This document shows, piece after piece, positions 7,096-16,595 of a stretch of 64,000 nt of DNA. This stretch comes from JAHRAW01 sp965249835 (GTDB lineage Bacteria > Pseudomonadota > Gammaproteobacteria > Arenicellales > Poriferihabitantaceae), in assembly GCA_965249835.1 (NCBI GenBank), contig CBDFMY010000003.1, positions 1,426,001-1,490,000 of the forward strand, given 5' to 3'. The notes beneath the pieces are model-generated. The model was not told where the DNA came from. It saw only the letters and a program-made list of their open reading frames with translations, and ran no database searches. Position 1 is the first letter of the stretch. Each line of letters opens with the position of its first letter. The position numbers were made by a program, and so were the translations under genes.

Positions 7096-8118
7096 GTGAC
7101 CTCAAAAAATCCACTCGCCAAACTCTCGGCAACGGCACGGCAAGCCATCAGCGATGCCGAGTCGCTGAAGGCGTTGGACGAGTTGAAAATACGCTACCTC
7201 GGCAAGAAGGGCGAGATTACCGCGCAACTAAAACGCATCGGCGCACTGCAACCGGCGCAGCGCAAAACGTTCGGGCAGGAGGTCAATCAACTCAAAGGCG
7301 AGATTCAAAGGTGGTTGGAACAGCGCCACGCCGCCATCAACGCCGCAATGGCGAGCACGCAACTTGAGGGCGAACGCATTGATGTGACGCAACCGGGGCG
7401 CGGACAAGTTGCCGGAACTTTGCATCCGATTACGCGCACCTTGCAACGCATGGAAGCGATCTTCGACCGACTTGGTTTTGACATCGCCACCGGTCCCGAG
7501 ATGGAAGATGAATATTACAATTTTGAAGCGTTGAATATTCCCGCCGATCATCCGGCGCGTGCCATGCACGATACCTTTTACATCGACCAGCGCACGGTGT
7601 TGCGCACGCACACTTCTCCGGTGCAGATACGTTACATGCATAACCACGAGCCGCCGTTGCGGGTGATTGCGCCGGGCAAAGTTTTTCGTTGTGATTCCGA
7701 TGTAACGCACACGCCGATGTTTCATCAACTCGAAGGGCTGGCGGTGGAGCGCGACATCACTTTTGCCGACCTCAAAGGCATCCTGATTCATTTCGTGCAC
7801 GAGTTCATGGAAAGCGATCTCGGCGTGCGATTTCGTCCGTCTTATTTTCCATTCACCGAGCCGTCTGCGGAGGTCGACATCGCCTGCGTGTTTTGCCACG
7901 GTCGCGGTTGTCGCATCTGCAAACAAAGCGGTTGGCTGGAAGTGCTCGGTAGCGGCATGGTGCATCCCGAAGTATTGCGACACGGTGGCATTGACGACAA
8001 AAAATTCAGCGGCTACGCGTTCGGCCTCGGCGTCGAACGACTGGCGATGTTGCGCTACGGGGTGAACGACTTGCGCATGTTTTTCGACAACGACCTCGCC
8101 TTCTTGCGGCAGTTTTGA
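7096..8118 (+). CDS. pheS: Phenylalanyl-tRNA synthetase alpha subunit
   Basis: Alpha chain of the alpha2-beta2 enzyme that charges tRNA-Phe. The 340-residue product has an N-terminal coiled-coil arm (about 1-90, EITAQLKRIGAL) that contacts tRNA. The class II catalytic core follows: HPITRTLQRMEAIF, GFDIATGPEMEDEYYNFEALN, the motif 2 VFRCDSDVTHTPMFHQLEG, FTEPSAEVD and motif 3 GLGVERLAMLRYG. The start is a GTG at 7096 with only a weak upstream ribosome site. pheT follows after one base. Confidence 0.96.
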   Translation: MTSKNPLAKLSATARQAISDAESLKALDELKIRYLGKKGEITAQLKRIGALQPAQRKTFGQEVNQLKGEIQRWLEQRHAAINAAMASTQLEGERIDVTQPGRGQVAGTLHPITRTLQRMEAIFDRLGFDIATGPEMEDEYYNFEALNIPADHPARAMHDTFYIDQRTVLRTHTSPVQIRYMHNHEPPLRVIAPGKVFRCDSDVTHTPMFHQLEGLAVERDITFADLKGILIHFVHEFMESDLGVRFRPSYFPFTEPSAEVDIACVFCHGRGCRICKQSGWLEVLGSGMVHPEVLRHGGIDDKKFSGYAFGLGVERLAMLRYGVNDLRMFFDNDLAFLRQF

Positions 8119-8119
8119 A

Positions 8120-10540
8120 ATGTTAGTCAGCGATGCCTGGTTGCGCGAGTTTGTCTCACCACGAATCGACGCGAATGAATTAGCCGAACTGCTGACCATG
8201 GGCGGATTGGAAGTCGAGTCAATACAACCCGCGGGACCATCGTTGCATAAAAAACGCGTGATCGTCGGGCGCATCATCGCCAGCCGCGCACATCCCAACG
8301 CGCCGCGCCTGAAAGTGTGCGAAGTGGATGTCGGTCGTCGCGCCTCGCTCAGCATCATATGCGGTGCGGCGAATGCGAAGGCGGGTTGCACGATAGCGGT
8401 GGCGCTGATTGGCGCAAAGTTGCCGGACGGTGAAGTGCGCGCCAGAGAGATCGCCGGCGTGCGCTCCGACGGCATGATTTGCTCGGCATCGGAACTCGGT
8501 TTGGGCGAGCAATCGGACGGCGTGATGTTGCTGGATGATGATGCGCAAAACGACAACTCGCTCGGTGCTTCACTGAGTGATTATCTCAATCTATCCGACC
8601 CCATTTTTGAACTCACCTTGACGCCGAACCGTGGCGATTGTCTCGGCATTCTCGGCATCGCGCGCGAAGTCGCGGCGTTGACCGGTGCGACCATGCAACC
8701 GCCGCGCATTAAAAAAAGTCGCGCCGTCAACCGATCACATTTGCCGATTGCGTTGCGCGCCGCGCACGCGTGTCCGCGCTATGTTGGGCGGGCAGTGCGC
8801 AATGTGGATATGTCGGCGCGCACGCCGGACTGGATGGCCGAACGACTGCGGCGCAGTGGCGCGCGCAGCGTGAATATCGCCGTGGACATCACCAACTATG
8901 TGATGCTTGAACTCGGCCAGCCGATGCACGCTTTTGACATGGACAAACTGCACGGCGGCATCGTGGTGCGAATGGCAAAGCCGCGTGAAAAATTATGCTT
9001 GCTGGATGGCAGCACGATCAAACTGGATAGCGACAATCTGGTCATCGCCGATCGCAAAAGCGCGGTCGCGCTCGGCGGCATCATGGGTGGACACGATTCG
9101 GCGATTTCGTCCGAGACGCATCATGTATATTTTGAAGCGGCGTTTTTTCCGGCGGCATACCTCATCGGCAAGGCGCGCCGACTCGGTATGCATACCGATG
9201 CCTCGCACCGCTTCGAGCGCGGCGTGGATCCGGCGATGCAAGCGCATGCCATGGAGCGCGCCACGCAGTTGCTCGCCGAAGTGGCGGGCGGTGAGCCGGG
9301 ACCGGTCACCGATGAATGTGCGCGCGAGCACATTCCGCGCCCGGAAAAAATCAAATTCAATCAATCGGAAATCACGCGCATTCTCGGTGCATCGGTGCCG
9401 CGCAATCGCGTGCGCAGCATGCTGACGCAACTCGGTATGCGCATCTCCGCCGGGAAGACAAGCAACCAGGCAAGCAACCAGGCAAGTTGCACCGTGACCG
9501 TGCCGAGTTGGCGCTCCGACCTCACTGGCGCGCATGATTTGGTGGAGGAAGTCGGTCGCATTCATGGTTTCGATCACATCGCGCCGCGTCCGCCGATTGC
9601 CACCGCCACCATCGGCGGGCATCCGGAAAATCGAATCAGCACGGCGCGCATCAAACAAAAATTGGTGGAGCGAGGTTATTTCGAGGCGATCACTTATAGT
9701 TTTGTCGATGCCAACATTCAACGCGCCTTGACCGGCGCTGTCGGCATCAAAGTGCGCAACCCCATCGCCGATAATCTCGCGGTAATGCGCCGAAGTTTAT
9801 TGCCCGGCTTGCTGGACGCGATCAAGACCAATCTCAATCGCCGGCACGAACGTGTGCGGCTGTTTGAAACCGGCAATGTGTTCCTTCAAGACCGCGCGCG
9901 AAGTGCGCGGCGCGAGGTTCATCGCGTGGCCGTGGTGGCAACCGGCGAGGTGTTGCCGAAGCAGTGGGGCGATCCTTCCCGGGTGGTTGATTTTTTTGAC
10001 ATGAAAGGCGATTTGATGGCGTTGCCGGCGTTGTCCGAGCATCGGGAAACCATTCAATTTAATCGTGCCAGTCATCCCGCGCTTCATCCCGGTCGCAGCG
10101 CGCAAATTAAACTGGGAAAAGACCGCATCGGCTACCTCGGGCAACTGCATCCCGACCATCAAAAGCAAATGGACATTGACCAACCGGTGTATTTGTTTGA
10201 ACTGGATTTGTCGTTCATGGAAAAAGTGCCATTGCCGAGTTTTTCGGCGGTGTCGCGCTATCCGGCGGTGCGCCGTGACCTCGCCGTAGTGGTCGAGTCG
10301 GCGGTCAAAGCGCAAGATGTGCTGAATGTGGCACGAACCGCCGCCGGAAATCTGCTCACGGATTTGGAATTGTTCGACATTTACCAGGGCAAGGGGATTG
10401 AAAAAAACCATAAAAGTTTTGCTTTCCGCTTGACCTTCCAGTCCGAATCAAGCAATCTTACGGCTGGCCAAGTGGATACGAAAATAGTTAAAATAATCGA
10501 AGTGTTGCAACGCAAACTGGGTGCCCGGTTGCGAACCTGA
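8120..10540 (+). CDS. pheT: Phenylalanyl-tRNA synthetase beta subunit
   Basis: Beta chain of PheRS, which holds the editing site and anticodon-binding parts. The 806 residues cover the N-terminal EMAP/OB tRNA-binding domain (VGRIIASRAHPNAPRLKVC, about 48-150), the B3/B4 editing domain (TPNRGDCLGILGIAREV; GIMGG), B5 and the C-terminal ferredoxin-fold anticodon domain (SRYPAVRRDLAVVV to the end). The ATG starts one base after the pheS stop, so the two are translationally coupled. A short in-frame duplication (KTSNQASNQAS, near 9458-9487) lies in a loop. Confidence 0.96.
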   Translation: MLVSDAWLREFVSPRIDANELAELLTMGGLEVESIQPAGPSLHKKRVIVGRIIASRAHPNAPRLKVCEVDVGRRASLSIICGAANAKAGCTIAVALIGAKLPDGEVRAREIAGVRSDGMICSASELGLGEQSDGVMLLDDDAQNDNSLGASLSDYLNLSDPIFELTLTPNRGDCLGILGIAREVAALTGATMQPPRIKKSRAVNRSHLPIALRAAHACPRYVGRAVRNVDMSARTPDWMAERLRRSGARSVNIAVDITNYVMLELGQPMHAFDMDKLHGGIVVRMAKPREKLCLLDGSTIKLDSDNLVIADRKSAVALGGIMGGHDSAISSETHHVYFEAAFFPAAYLIGKARRLGMHTDASHRFERGVDPAMQAHAMERATQLLAEVAGGEPGPVTDECAREHIPRPEKIKFNQSEITRILGASVPRNRVRSMLTQLGMRISAGKTSNQASNQASCTVTVPSWRSDLTGAHDLVEEVGRIHGFDHIAPRPPIATATIGGHPENRISTARIKQKLVERGYFEAITYSFVDANIQRALTGAVGIKVRNPIADNLAVMRRSLLPGLLDAIKTNLNRRHERVRLFETGNVFLQDRARSARREVHRVAVVATGEVLPKQWGDPSRVVDFFDMKGDLMALPALSEHRETIQFNRASHPALHPGRSAQIKLGKDRIGYLGQLHPDHQKQMDIDQPVYLFELDLSFMEKVPLPSFSAVSRYPAVRRDLAVVVESAVKAQDVLNVARTAAGNLLTDLELFDIYQGKGIEKNHKSFAFRLTFQSESSNLTAGQVDTKIVKIIEVLQRKLGARLRT

Positions 10541-10581
10541 AGCCAAACGAAATCAAAAACAAACATTGAAACAAAATTGAA

Positions 10582-10902
10582 ATGACCGTCACCAAAGCAG
10601 ATTTGGGAAACACATTGTTCGGCCGAGTTGGTTTGAACAAACGCGAGGCAAGAGAGTTTGTCGAATTGTTTTTCGAAAAAATTTGTTACTCCCTTGAACA
10701 AGGAACCGCGGTAAAACTTTCCCGGTTCGGCAGTTTTACTTTGCGAGATAAAACTTCGCGACCCGGGCGCAACCCCAGAACCGGCGAAGAAGTTGCGATA
10801 TCGGCGCGCCGGGTGGTAACCTTCCGTGCCAGCCAAAAACTCAAAGCCAGCGTGGTGGAAAACTCCTTTGAATTGACGCAAAAATTGGGACGGAAACGAT
10901 AA
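10582..10902 (+). CDS. ihfA: Integration host factor alpha subunit
   Basis: DNA-bending nucleoid protein of the HU/IHF family, partner of IhfB. The 106-residue product starts MTVTKADLG and carries the beta-arm with FGSFTLRDK, RPGRNPRTGEE and VVTFRASQKLK. The proline at the arm tip that inserts between base pairs is present. It follows pheT by 41 nt, the standard gammaproteobacterial order, and its TAA overlaps the next ATG. Confidence 0.95.
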   Translation: MTVTKADLGNTLFGRVGLNKREAREFVELFFEKICYSLEQGTAVKLSRFGSFTLRDKTSRPGRNPRTGEEVAISARRVVTFRASQKLKASVVENSFELTQKLGRKR

Positions 10903-11291
10903 TGACAATGCTCGACCCGAGCGGTTTTGAATTACCGCCGATTCCGTCCAAGCGGTATTTCGCCATCGGTGAAGTCAGCAAGTTATGCGACATCAAGCCC
11001 CATGTGCTGCGGTATTGGGAGCAAGAATTTCCCCAGTTGAAGCCGGTCAAGCGGCGCGGAAATCGCCGTTACTACCAGCGTCACGAAGTGCAGTTGATTC
11101 GGCAAATCAGAAAACTGCTTTATGTCGAGGGCTTTACCATCAGCGGCGCCCGTATCCGTTTGCAGAAGCAAGCCGAAAAACAATCCGGCGAAAGAGAGTC
11201 CACCGAATCGCCGGGCAACGCCGACCAGAGTTCCAAACTGATCAACCAGATCATCGCCGAACTGGATGAAGTTCGGGATATTTTGCGCTGA
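10902..11291 (+). CDS. MerR-family regulator downstream of ihfA
   Basis: A 129-residue DNA-binding protein with a winged helix-turn-helix (YFAIGEVSKLCDIKPHVLRYWEQEF, about residues 18-43) and a second wing (RRGNRRYYQRHEVQLIRQI). A short charged helix at the C-terminus lacks a ligand domain or effector cysteines. The ATG overlaps the ihfA stop (TAATG), so the pair is coupled. This MerR-like gene follows ihfA in many gammaproteobacteria, and its target is unknown. A second ATG at 10908 is possible. Confidence 0.88.
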   Translation: MTMLDPSGFELPPIPSKRYFAIGEVSKLCDIKPHVLRYWEQEFPQLKPVKRRGNRRYYQRHEVQLIRQIRKLLYVEGFTISGARIRLQKQAEKQSGERESTESPGNADQSSKLINQIIAELDEVRDILR

Positions 11292-11337
11292 CGGCGCGAG
11301 AACGAAGAGCGTATATTTATACTACTGATCATTATTC

Positions 11338-11414
11338 CGGGGTGTAGCGCAGCCTGGTAGCGCACCGCAATGGGGTTGCGGTGGTCGGAGGTTCAAATCC
11401 TCTCACCCCGACCA
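11338..11414 (+). tRNA. tRNA-Pro (anticodon GGG)
   Basis: A 77-nt cloverleaf with encoded CCA. The acceptor stem is CGGGGTG/CACCCCG, the D-arm GCGC-GCGC, the anticodon stem CCGCA/TGCGG with loop ATGGGGT, and the T-arm GGAGG-TTCAAAT-CCTCT. Anticodon GGG reads CCC and CCU. A -10-like TATACT lies at 11318-11323. Confidence 0.95.
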
Positions 11415-11505
11415 AAACTTGTCGTCCGGCACCGAGCGGCTTGCTTTACAATCCACCGCAGTTGATGCGCCGCTTCGATCGTTTCTTTTGATTTTAAGGA
11501 AAGCC

Positions 11506-12906
11506 ATGCACACCGTAACCCGCTTCCCGCCCAGCCCCACCGGCTATCTCCACGTCGGCGGCGCTCGCACTGCGCTGTTCAACTGGCTACACGCCAAAAC
11601 AACCGGCGGAGAATTGGTGCTGAGAATCGAAGATACCGACCGGCAACGCTCCACCGAGCAATCTATTGAAGTCATTTTTGAAGGGCTAAAATGGCTCGGT
11701 TTGGATTGGCACCGGGGTCCGTTCTACCAGAGCAAGCGAATGCAAAGTTACGATGTGGCGGTGCGGCAACTGCTGGATCAAGACAATGCCTACTACTGTT
11801 TTTGCAGCAAGGAAAAATTGGATGCCACACGGCAAGCGCAACGCGCCGCGGGCAACAAACCGCGCTACGACCGTCGGTGCCGGGATTTGCGACGCCGGCC
11901 GGCGGATGGCGAATCGGCCGTGGTTCGCTTCAAAAATCCGCTGCAAGGAGTGGTGGTTTTCGATGATGTGGTGCGCGGCAGGGTGGCGATCGACAACGAG
12001 GAACTCGACGACCTGATTATCGCGCGCTCGGACGGCGTGCCTACTTACAACCTGACTGTGGTGGTGGACGACATCGACATGGGCATCACCCATGTAATTC
12101 GCGGCGACGACCACACCAATAACACGCCGCGGCAAATTAATATTTTCCGGGCACTGGGCGCGCCGCTCCCGGTGTTCGCGCATGTGCCGCTGATTTGCGG
12201 GCCCGATGGTCGGCGGCTTTCCAAGCGGCACGGTGCCGTCAGCGTGCTCGAATACCGCGACATGGGAATCCTGCCGGAAGCATTGCTGAATTACCTCATA
12301 CGACTCGGTTGGTCACACGGTGACCGCGAAATTTTTTCCATTAACGAGATGATCGAGTTATTCGACATCAAACACATCAACCAGTCGGCCGCCAGTTTCG
12401 ATCTGGCAAAGTTGCTGTGGACCAACCAGCACTACATCCGCGAGGCGAGTTCGCAACGATTGGCAAAGGAACTGGGCGAGCGACTTGAACGACGTGGCAT
12501 CCAAACCGATAATGGCCCGTCGCTTGTCGATGTCGCCGAAGTCATGCGCGAGCGCGCCCGGACACTGGAAGAAATGGCAGACAAGGTCATTTATTTATAC
12601 ACGGATTTCGATGAATACGAATCCGGCGCGGCGAAAAAACATCTCGGCGCGGATGCGTTGCCATTGCTCCGGGCATTGCACGATGAATTGGAAACCGTCG
12701 AAGACTGGCGGGAGCCCGACATCAATCACGCCATGCAGCGCGTGCTGGAGACGCAATCCGTAAAACTCGGACGCATCGCCCAGCCGCTGCGGGTCGCGGT
12801 CTCCGGCACCGCGGCAACTCCGCCCATCGACACCACGCTCCGACTGGTGGGCAAGCAACGAACGCTGGAGAGAATCCAAAAGGCGCTACACTGGATTGGC
12901 GGGTAG
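11506..12906 (+). CDS. gltX: Glutamyl-tRNA synthetase
   Basis: Class I synthetase that charges tRNA-Glu. The 466 residues start with the catalytic Rossmann fold (TRFPPSPTGYLHVGGART, the HIGH motif read as YLHV) and LRIEDTDRQRS. The KMSKS loop follows as RRLSKRHGA (about 243-251), then an alpha-helical anticodon-binding region. ATG 11506 is chosen because it directly precedes the conserved fold and has AAGGAAA upstream. The longer frame back to 11419 starts inside the tRNA-Pro gene's 3' flank. Confidence 0.96.
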   Translation: MHTVTRFPPSPTGYLHVGGARTALFNWLHAKTTGGELVLRIEDTDRQRSTEQSIEVIFEGLKWLGLDWHRGPFYQSKRMQSYDVAVRQLLDQDNAYYCFCSKEKLDATRQAQRAAGNKPRYDRRCRDLRRRPADGESAVVRFKNPLQGVVVFDDVVRGRVAIDNEELDDLIIARSDGVPTYNLTVVVDDIDMGITHVIRGDDHTNNTPRQINIFRALGAPLPVFAHVPLICGPDGRRLSKRHGAVSVLEYRDMGILPEALLNYLIRLGWSHGDREIFSINEMIELFDIKHINQSAASFDLAKLLWTNQHYIREASSQRLAKELGERLERRGIQTDNGPSLVDVAEVMRERARTLEEMADKVIYLYTDFDEYESGAAKKHLGADALPLLRALHDELETVEDWREPDINHAMQRVLETQSVKLGRIAQPLRVAVSGTAATPPIDTTLRLVGKQRTLERIQKALHWIGG

Positions 12907-13340
12907 TTCGATGCGAGAATTGTATAAGCTCACTGTTTCGCTGACGGTTTTTCTCGGTTACTTTTTGCGTCTCAAAGAAAGTCACACTTTGCGATTCACA
13001 TTGTCTCCCCAACCCGTCATTCTCGCCGGCAGGCGGGAATCCAGTCTGTTGTTCTCGCCAACGGCGAGAACCCAGAACTAAAAAACGATGAGAGTAACTA
13101 ATACCGTCATAATCCAAACCATATCTCCAGACCGTGATTCCTTTTGAGAAGACAAAAGCACACGAAAAAAACTTGGTACGCCGAACTATTAGTATCATTA
13201 CGCAAGCGTGACGCACCGGGCGGCTTGCGCCGCCGCTTTAGGATTCCCGCCTGCCGGCGAGAATGACGGCCGAGAGGGCGGTGCTAAAACACCGCTGGAA
13301 AGGAATAAAACGGGCAGTGAATTAGTGAACACACACAGAT
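12907..13340. repeat. R1 repeat copy B and palindromes; no gene seen
   Basis: The 434-base gap between gltX and the cupin gene holds, from 13016, a second copy of the R1 block at 971-1195, nearly identical over about 225 bases. It is preceded by the inverted form (12930-13015) of the words at 1285-1380 (GTCACACTTTG, ACTTTTTG, GCTCACTGTTTCGCTGA). It ends in the palindrome TTCCCGCCTGCCGGCGAGAA. No coding frame in it looks real. Confidence 0.75.
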
Positions 13341-13727
13341 TTACATATCTTCCGGGTCAATGCCGGGGACTTCGGTGAGGCCGGCGCGTTGTTTCCAATC
13401 GACCGGCCAGGCGGCATAGAAGATCGTGCACTTGTCGTCGGTCTCGTATTTGATGTGATTGTTCTTCGGCACTAACATCATGTCGCCGGGGTTGAGCACA
13501 TAGTCCTGGCCGTCGCAGACCAGCCGGAAGACGCCTTCGTGGCAGTAAATAATTTCGTCGCAGGTGAGTTCCCACGGGATCGATGTTTTGTGCAGAAAGT
13601 TCACGCCGCCGGCCATGCTTTCGCAGTTGCGCGTGGTGATGAACGGTTTGATATAGGTGCCGTTCTCCGGTAATTGATCGTAGCGGTGTTGAATATCAGA
13701 GCGCCTGAATACGGTTGGTTTTGGCAT
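13341..13727 (-). CDS. Cupin-domain protein (EutQ-like)
   Basis: A 128-residue single-domain cupin. The beta-barrel motifs are seen as SIPWELTCDEIIYCHEGVF, then VLNPGDMMLVPKNNHIKYE and TIFYAAWPVDW. Only part of the usual metal ligands (E, H) is obvious. EutQ-type cupins accompany ethanolamine and amine catabolism genes, and some are enzymes while others are sugar or ligand binders. The ATG at 13727 has CCGGAG upstream. The longer frame from 13781 has no such site. It is the last gene of the minus-strand catabolic set. Confidence 0.75.
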   Translation of the reverse strand: MPKPTVFRRSDIQHRYDQLPENGTYIKPFITTRNCESMAGGVNFLHKTSIPWELTCDEIIYCHEGVFRLVCDGQDYVLNPGDMMLVPKNNHIKYETDDKCTIFYAAWPVDWKQRAGLTEVPGIDPEDM

Positions 13728-13786
13728 GTGAAACTCCGGTGGTTGATGGTGATGGATTAGTGGGCTGATGGGCTCGTGCAAAGTAA

Positions 13787-14803
13787 TTATTTACCGCCGA
13801 GTTGTTTCGAAATCGTTTGGTCGAGAAACTCGGCGAAGTGGGGATCATTGCCCGGCGATGCCACGCAGTGTCCCCAGGGCGAGTTATAAATTATAAGATC
13901 TCCGCCGGCGATGTGTTCCACTTCCAACTCATTGTCTTGCGGCGGGAAATACAGGTCGTCGCTGCAAGCGATGATGATGGTTTTGGCTTTGATGCCTTGC
14001 AACGCCGCCGCCCAATCGCCGTTATAGCGGTCGTTGCGGCTGATGTCGGCGTGCTGCCAGGACCATAGTTTCGCCAGCAGGTCGTTGGCATCCCAGGCGA
14101 GGTGGTCGTTTTCCCAATCGAGTAGCAGTGCCTCAACCGATTCGAAACCAAGTTGGCGGTAGATCTCTTCGCGGTAGAAAGTCTGGGAATAGGCCCAGCC
14201 GGCATAGACCCGCGCGAAAGCTTTGAGTCCGGTGACCGGCGCGCGAGAATAGTTGCCGCCGTTGAATGCGCAATCAGATTGCAAGGCCGCTTTCACCCCG
14301 TCGAGAAACACCCGGTTGTGGGGCGAAGTTCGGGCCGATGCGCAAAACGGCAGGATCGCATCCACCATGTCGGGATACTGGCTTGCCCAGTGAAACGCCT
14401 GGCAGCCGGCCATGGACCAGCCGGCCACCAGCGCGATGCGTTCGACTCTCAGGTGCTCGGTCAGCAAACGGTGCTGGCAGCGGACATTATCGTGCAGGGT
14501 GACGCGGGGAAATTTCGCGCCGGAACATTGCGGCGGCGCATTGCTCGGCGACGACGACAAGCCGTTGCCGAACAGGTTGACGGAAACGATGAAATGCCGC
14601 GCCGGGTCGATTGCCCGGCCGGGCCCGAAAAAGCCGCGGTTTCGTTTGTGGGTGCCGGTGTAAAAGGTCGGTAAGACCACCACATTATCGCCGGCGGTGT
14701 TAATCTCGCCGTAAGTCTGATACGCGAGTTCGGCGCCGTGCAACGTCTCCCCCGACTGAAGGCGCACATCTCCCAGCGGATAGATGAGATAGTCGGCGGA
14801 CAT
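13787..14803 (-). CDS. Alpha/beta hydrolase related to homoserine O-acetyltransferase (MetX)
   Basis: The 338-residue protein has the MetX-family layout: ELAYQTYGEIN, then the oxyanion region, nucleophile S130 in AGWSMAGCQAFHWA, a helical lid, Asp in ACSDDLYFPP and His in SPWGHCVASPGNDP. The usual MetX elbow GGSMGG is altered to GWSMAG, and the sequence around the substrate arginine (SARTSPHNRVFLDG) differs from true MetX. It may therefore be an acyltransferase or hydrolase acting on another hydroxyl or amide substrate. It is embedded with oxygenases rather than with metY (33042). Methionine biosynthesis remains a possible but less likely role. Confidence 0.75.
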   Translation of the reverse strand: MSADYLIYPLGDVRLQSGETLHGAELAYQTYGEINTAGDNVVVLPTFYTGTHKRNRGFFGPGRAIDPARHFIVSVNLFGNGLSSSPSNAPPQCSGAKFPRVTLHDNVRCQHRLLTEHLRVERIALVAGWSMAGCQAFHWASQYPDMVDAILPFCASARTSPHNRVFLDGVKAALQSDCAFNGGNYSRAPVTGLKAFARVYAGWAYSQTFYREEIYRQLGFESVEALLLDWENDHLAWDANDLLAKLWSWQHADISRNDRYNGDWAAALQGIKAKTIIIACSDDLYFPPQDNELEVEHIAGGDLIIYNSPWGHCVASPGNDPHFAEFLDQTISKQLGGK

Positions 14804-14823
14804 TTATTTTGGCGACGGTGGAG

Positions 14824-15065
14824 TCACGGCCACCAGCGTTTCCAATTTTTTGGAATGTTGCCCGAAATGTGGAAGCGGTCGTTTTTCACTTCAATATCGA
14901 AGCCAAAGTTAACGTGGCACTGCCAGATATGCATCATCACATTCCCGCCGTCTCTACACCCAAGCTTATCAATTGCCTCCTGGATACTGCCACCACCATC
15001 TCGCAATCCCAATACAGCACTTTGCCTTTCGGGCTATCCGCTGTCGGTTCTCTATGGTTAGTCAT
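14824..15065 (-). other. Two tiny overlapping ORFs, perhaps one frameshifted small gene
   Basis: Between the ligase gene and the MetX-like gene the minus strand offers a 42-codon frame (ATG 15065, MTNHREPTADSPKGKVLYW) ending in TGATG. This overlaps the start of a 37-codon frame (ATG 14937, MMHIWQCHVNFGFDIEVK) ending at 14824. Both read like protein, but no family is recognised. Either they are two coupled short peptides or the remains of one small gene with a frameshift. Confidence 0.3.
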
Positions 15066-15090
15066 AATAATTGCCGCTGCCGTTTCGGTA

Positions 15091-16512
15091 TCAAAAAAGC
15101 CGCAGGTATTCTTTCACTTCCCAATCGGTGACCGCTTGGTGATAGCGTTCCCATTCATCAAATTTGTACGCCAGATAAGAACGGTGCATGACGTCTCCCA
15201 GGGCTTGCTTTGCCAGTTCATCATCGCGCAGCATTTCGGTTGCTTCCAGCAAATTGCGCGGCAGACGTTGCGCGCCGGAGGCTTCAAGTTCGTGTTCGGA
15301 CATGGTGTATAAATCCTGATTGAGCGGTTTGCCCGGGTCGTAGCGATTGACCATGCCATCGGTCATGGCGGCGATCGACAGGCTGAAACTGAGATAGGGG
15401 TTCATGCACATATCGGCGGCGCGGTTCTCAATGCAAAAACGACTCTGCGGCAGGCGCAACATGGCCGAGCGGTTGTTGTCGCCGTAGGTCATGTGAGTCG
15501 GCGCCCAGGTATAGACACCGCCCTCAAAGCCGCCGACCCTCGGCACCAAACCGTTATAGGAATTGACCGTGGGGCAGGCGATGGCGGTGTGGGCGCCGCC
15601 GTGGCGCAACAAGCCGGCGACGGCGTGATACACCGACTCGTGCCACTGCCCGTCTTTGCCTTCAAACAAATTTTTGTCGGGCGCGCTGACCGGTCGCGCC
15701 GAGATGTTCATGTGTGCGCCGGAACGCCAGTCGCCGAGAGTGGGTTTGGGCATGAAAGTAACAAAGATGCCGTGCTTCTTGGCGACTTCCTTGAGCAGGA
15801 TGCGCAGGAATACAAAGCGGTCGGCCATCTCCAGAATGTCGGTGTAGTGAAAGTCCAGTTCAAACTGGGAATAAGCGCCTTCCGCCACTACATCGTGCAG
15901 GTTCCAGCCCAAGGTTTCGAGCGTGTCGATTAGTTCGCCAAGAAACGGCATCGCGTCAATGCTGTATTCCACATCATAGCCGAACGCCTGGCGGCGCGGG
16001 CGCAACCCTTCGCCCGGCAACGGGTCGTCATCAAAGGCTTTGACCGGCTGGCCGTCTTCCCAGCGCATGGTGATGAACTCCGGCTCAATGCCGGCGTAAA
16101 ATTCGTAACCGCTGTTGGCGGCGTCCCGAATCGCGCGCTTGAGCGCGCTGCGCGGGCAAAGATTATAGGGCTTATCCTGCCACCACAAATCCGCCACCAT
16201 CCACGCGCAAGTGCGGTCCCACGGGCAGATGGTTAGCGTGCCCAGATCCGGCAGGGGAATCTGGTCGGCATCCGCCGGGCCAAGTTCCGGCACAAAGGAA
16301 ACCGAATGCACCGCAAACTGCGGGCCCTTGCCCATGCACAGCAATTCAAAATCGCTAATCGGCACCGGTTTGGTTTTCGGCTGGCCGAGCAAATCGATCC
16401 AACAGGACAGCACATACTTGACGCCGGCGTCTGTGAGTTTCTTCTTGGCTGTAGCCACGGCGGTTTTAGCGGGCAGCGAATCGGCCAGTGAAGGATGGTC
16501 GGGTGGGGTCAT
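15091..16512 (-). CDS. Glutamine-synthetase-family ligase (GlnT / gamma-glutamylamide synthetase type)
   Basis: A 473-residue GS-fold enzyme expected to join glutamate to ammonia or an amine using ATP. Visible motifs are the beta-grasp N-terminus (about 25-105), the catalytic GIEPEFITM (metal glutamates), AEGAYSQFELDFHY, the GAHMNIS metal-histidine motif and NRSAMLRLP...FCIENRAAD near the ATP/glutamate arginine. The adenylylation tyrosine loop of GlnA-type enzymes is not seen. This branch, often annotated type III glutamate-ammonia ligase, includes gamma-glutamylmethylamide synthetase and GS-like proteins of amine catabolism. The neighbouring oxygenases favour an amine substrate over ammonia assimilation. 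The start ATG 16512 has GAGGAAATCCC upstream. Confidence 0.85.
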   Translation of the reverse strand: MTPPDHPSLADSLPAKTAVATAKKKLTDAGVKYVLSCWIDLLGQPKTKPVPISDFELLCMGKGPQFAVHSVSFVPELGPADADQIPLPDLGTLTICPWDRTCAWMVADLWWQDKPYNLCPRSALKRAIRDAANSGYEFYAGIEPEFITMRWEDGQPVKAFDDDPLPGEGLRPRRQAFGYDVEYSIDAMPFLGELIDTLETLGWNLHDVVAEGAYSQFELDFHYTDILEMADRFVFLRILLKEVAKKHGIFVTFMPKPTLGDWRSGAHMNISARPVSAPDKNLFEGKDGQWHESVYHAVAGLLRHGGAHTAIACPTVNSYNGLVPRVGGFEGGVYTWAPTHMTYGDNNRSAMLRLPQSRFCIENRAADMCMNPYLSFSLSIAAMTDGMVNRYDPGKPLNQDLYTMSEHELEASGAQRLPRNLLEATEMLRDDELAKQALGDVMHRSYLAYKFDEWERYHQAVTDWEVKEYLRLF

Positions 16513-16595
16513 GGGATTTCCTCGGGGTGATGAGTGATGATGTTTGAGCGGCGTTTGGTTTGTGCGCGGATTGACCGGTGTTGTGATGCGTCCGG

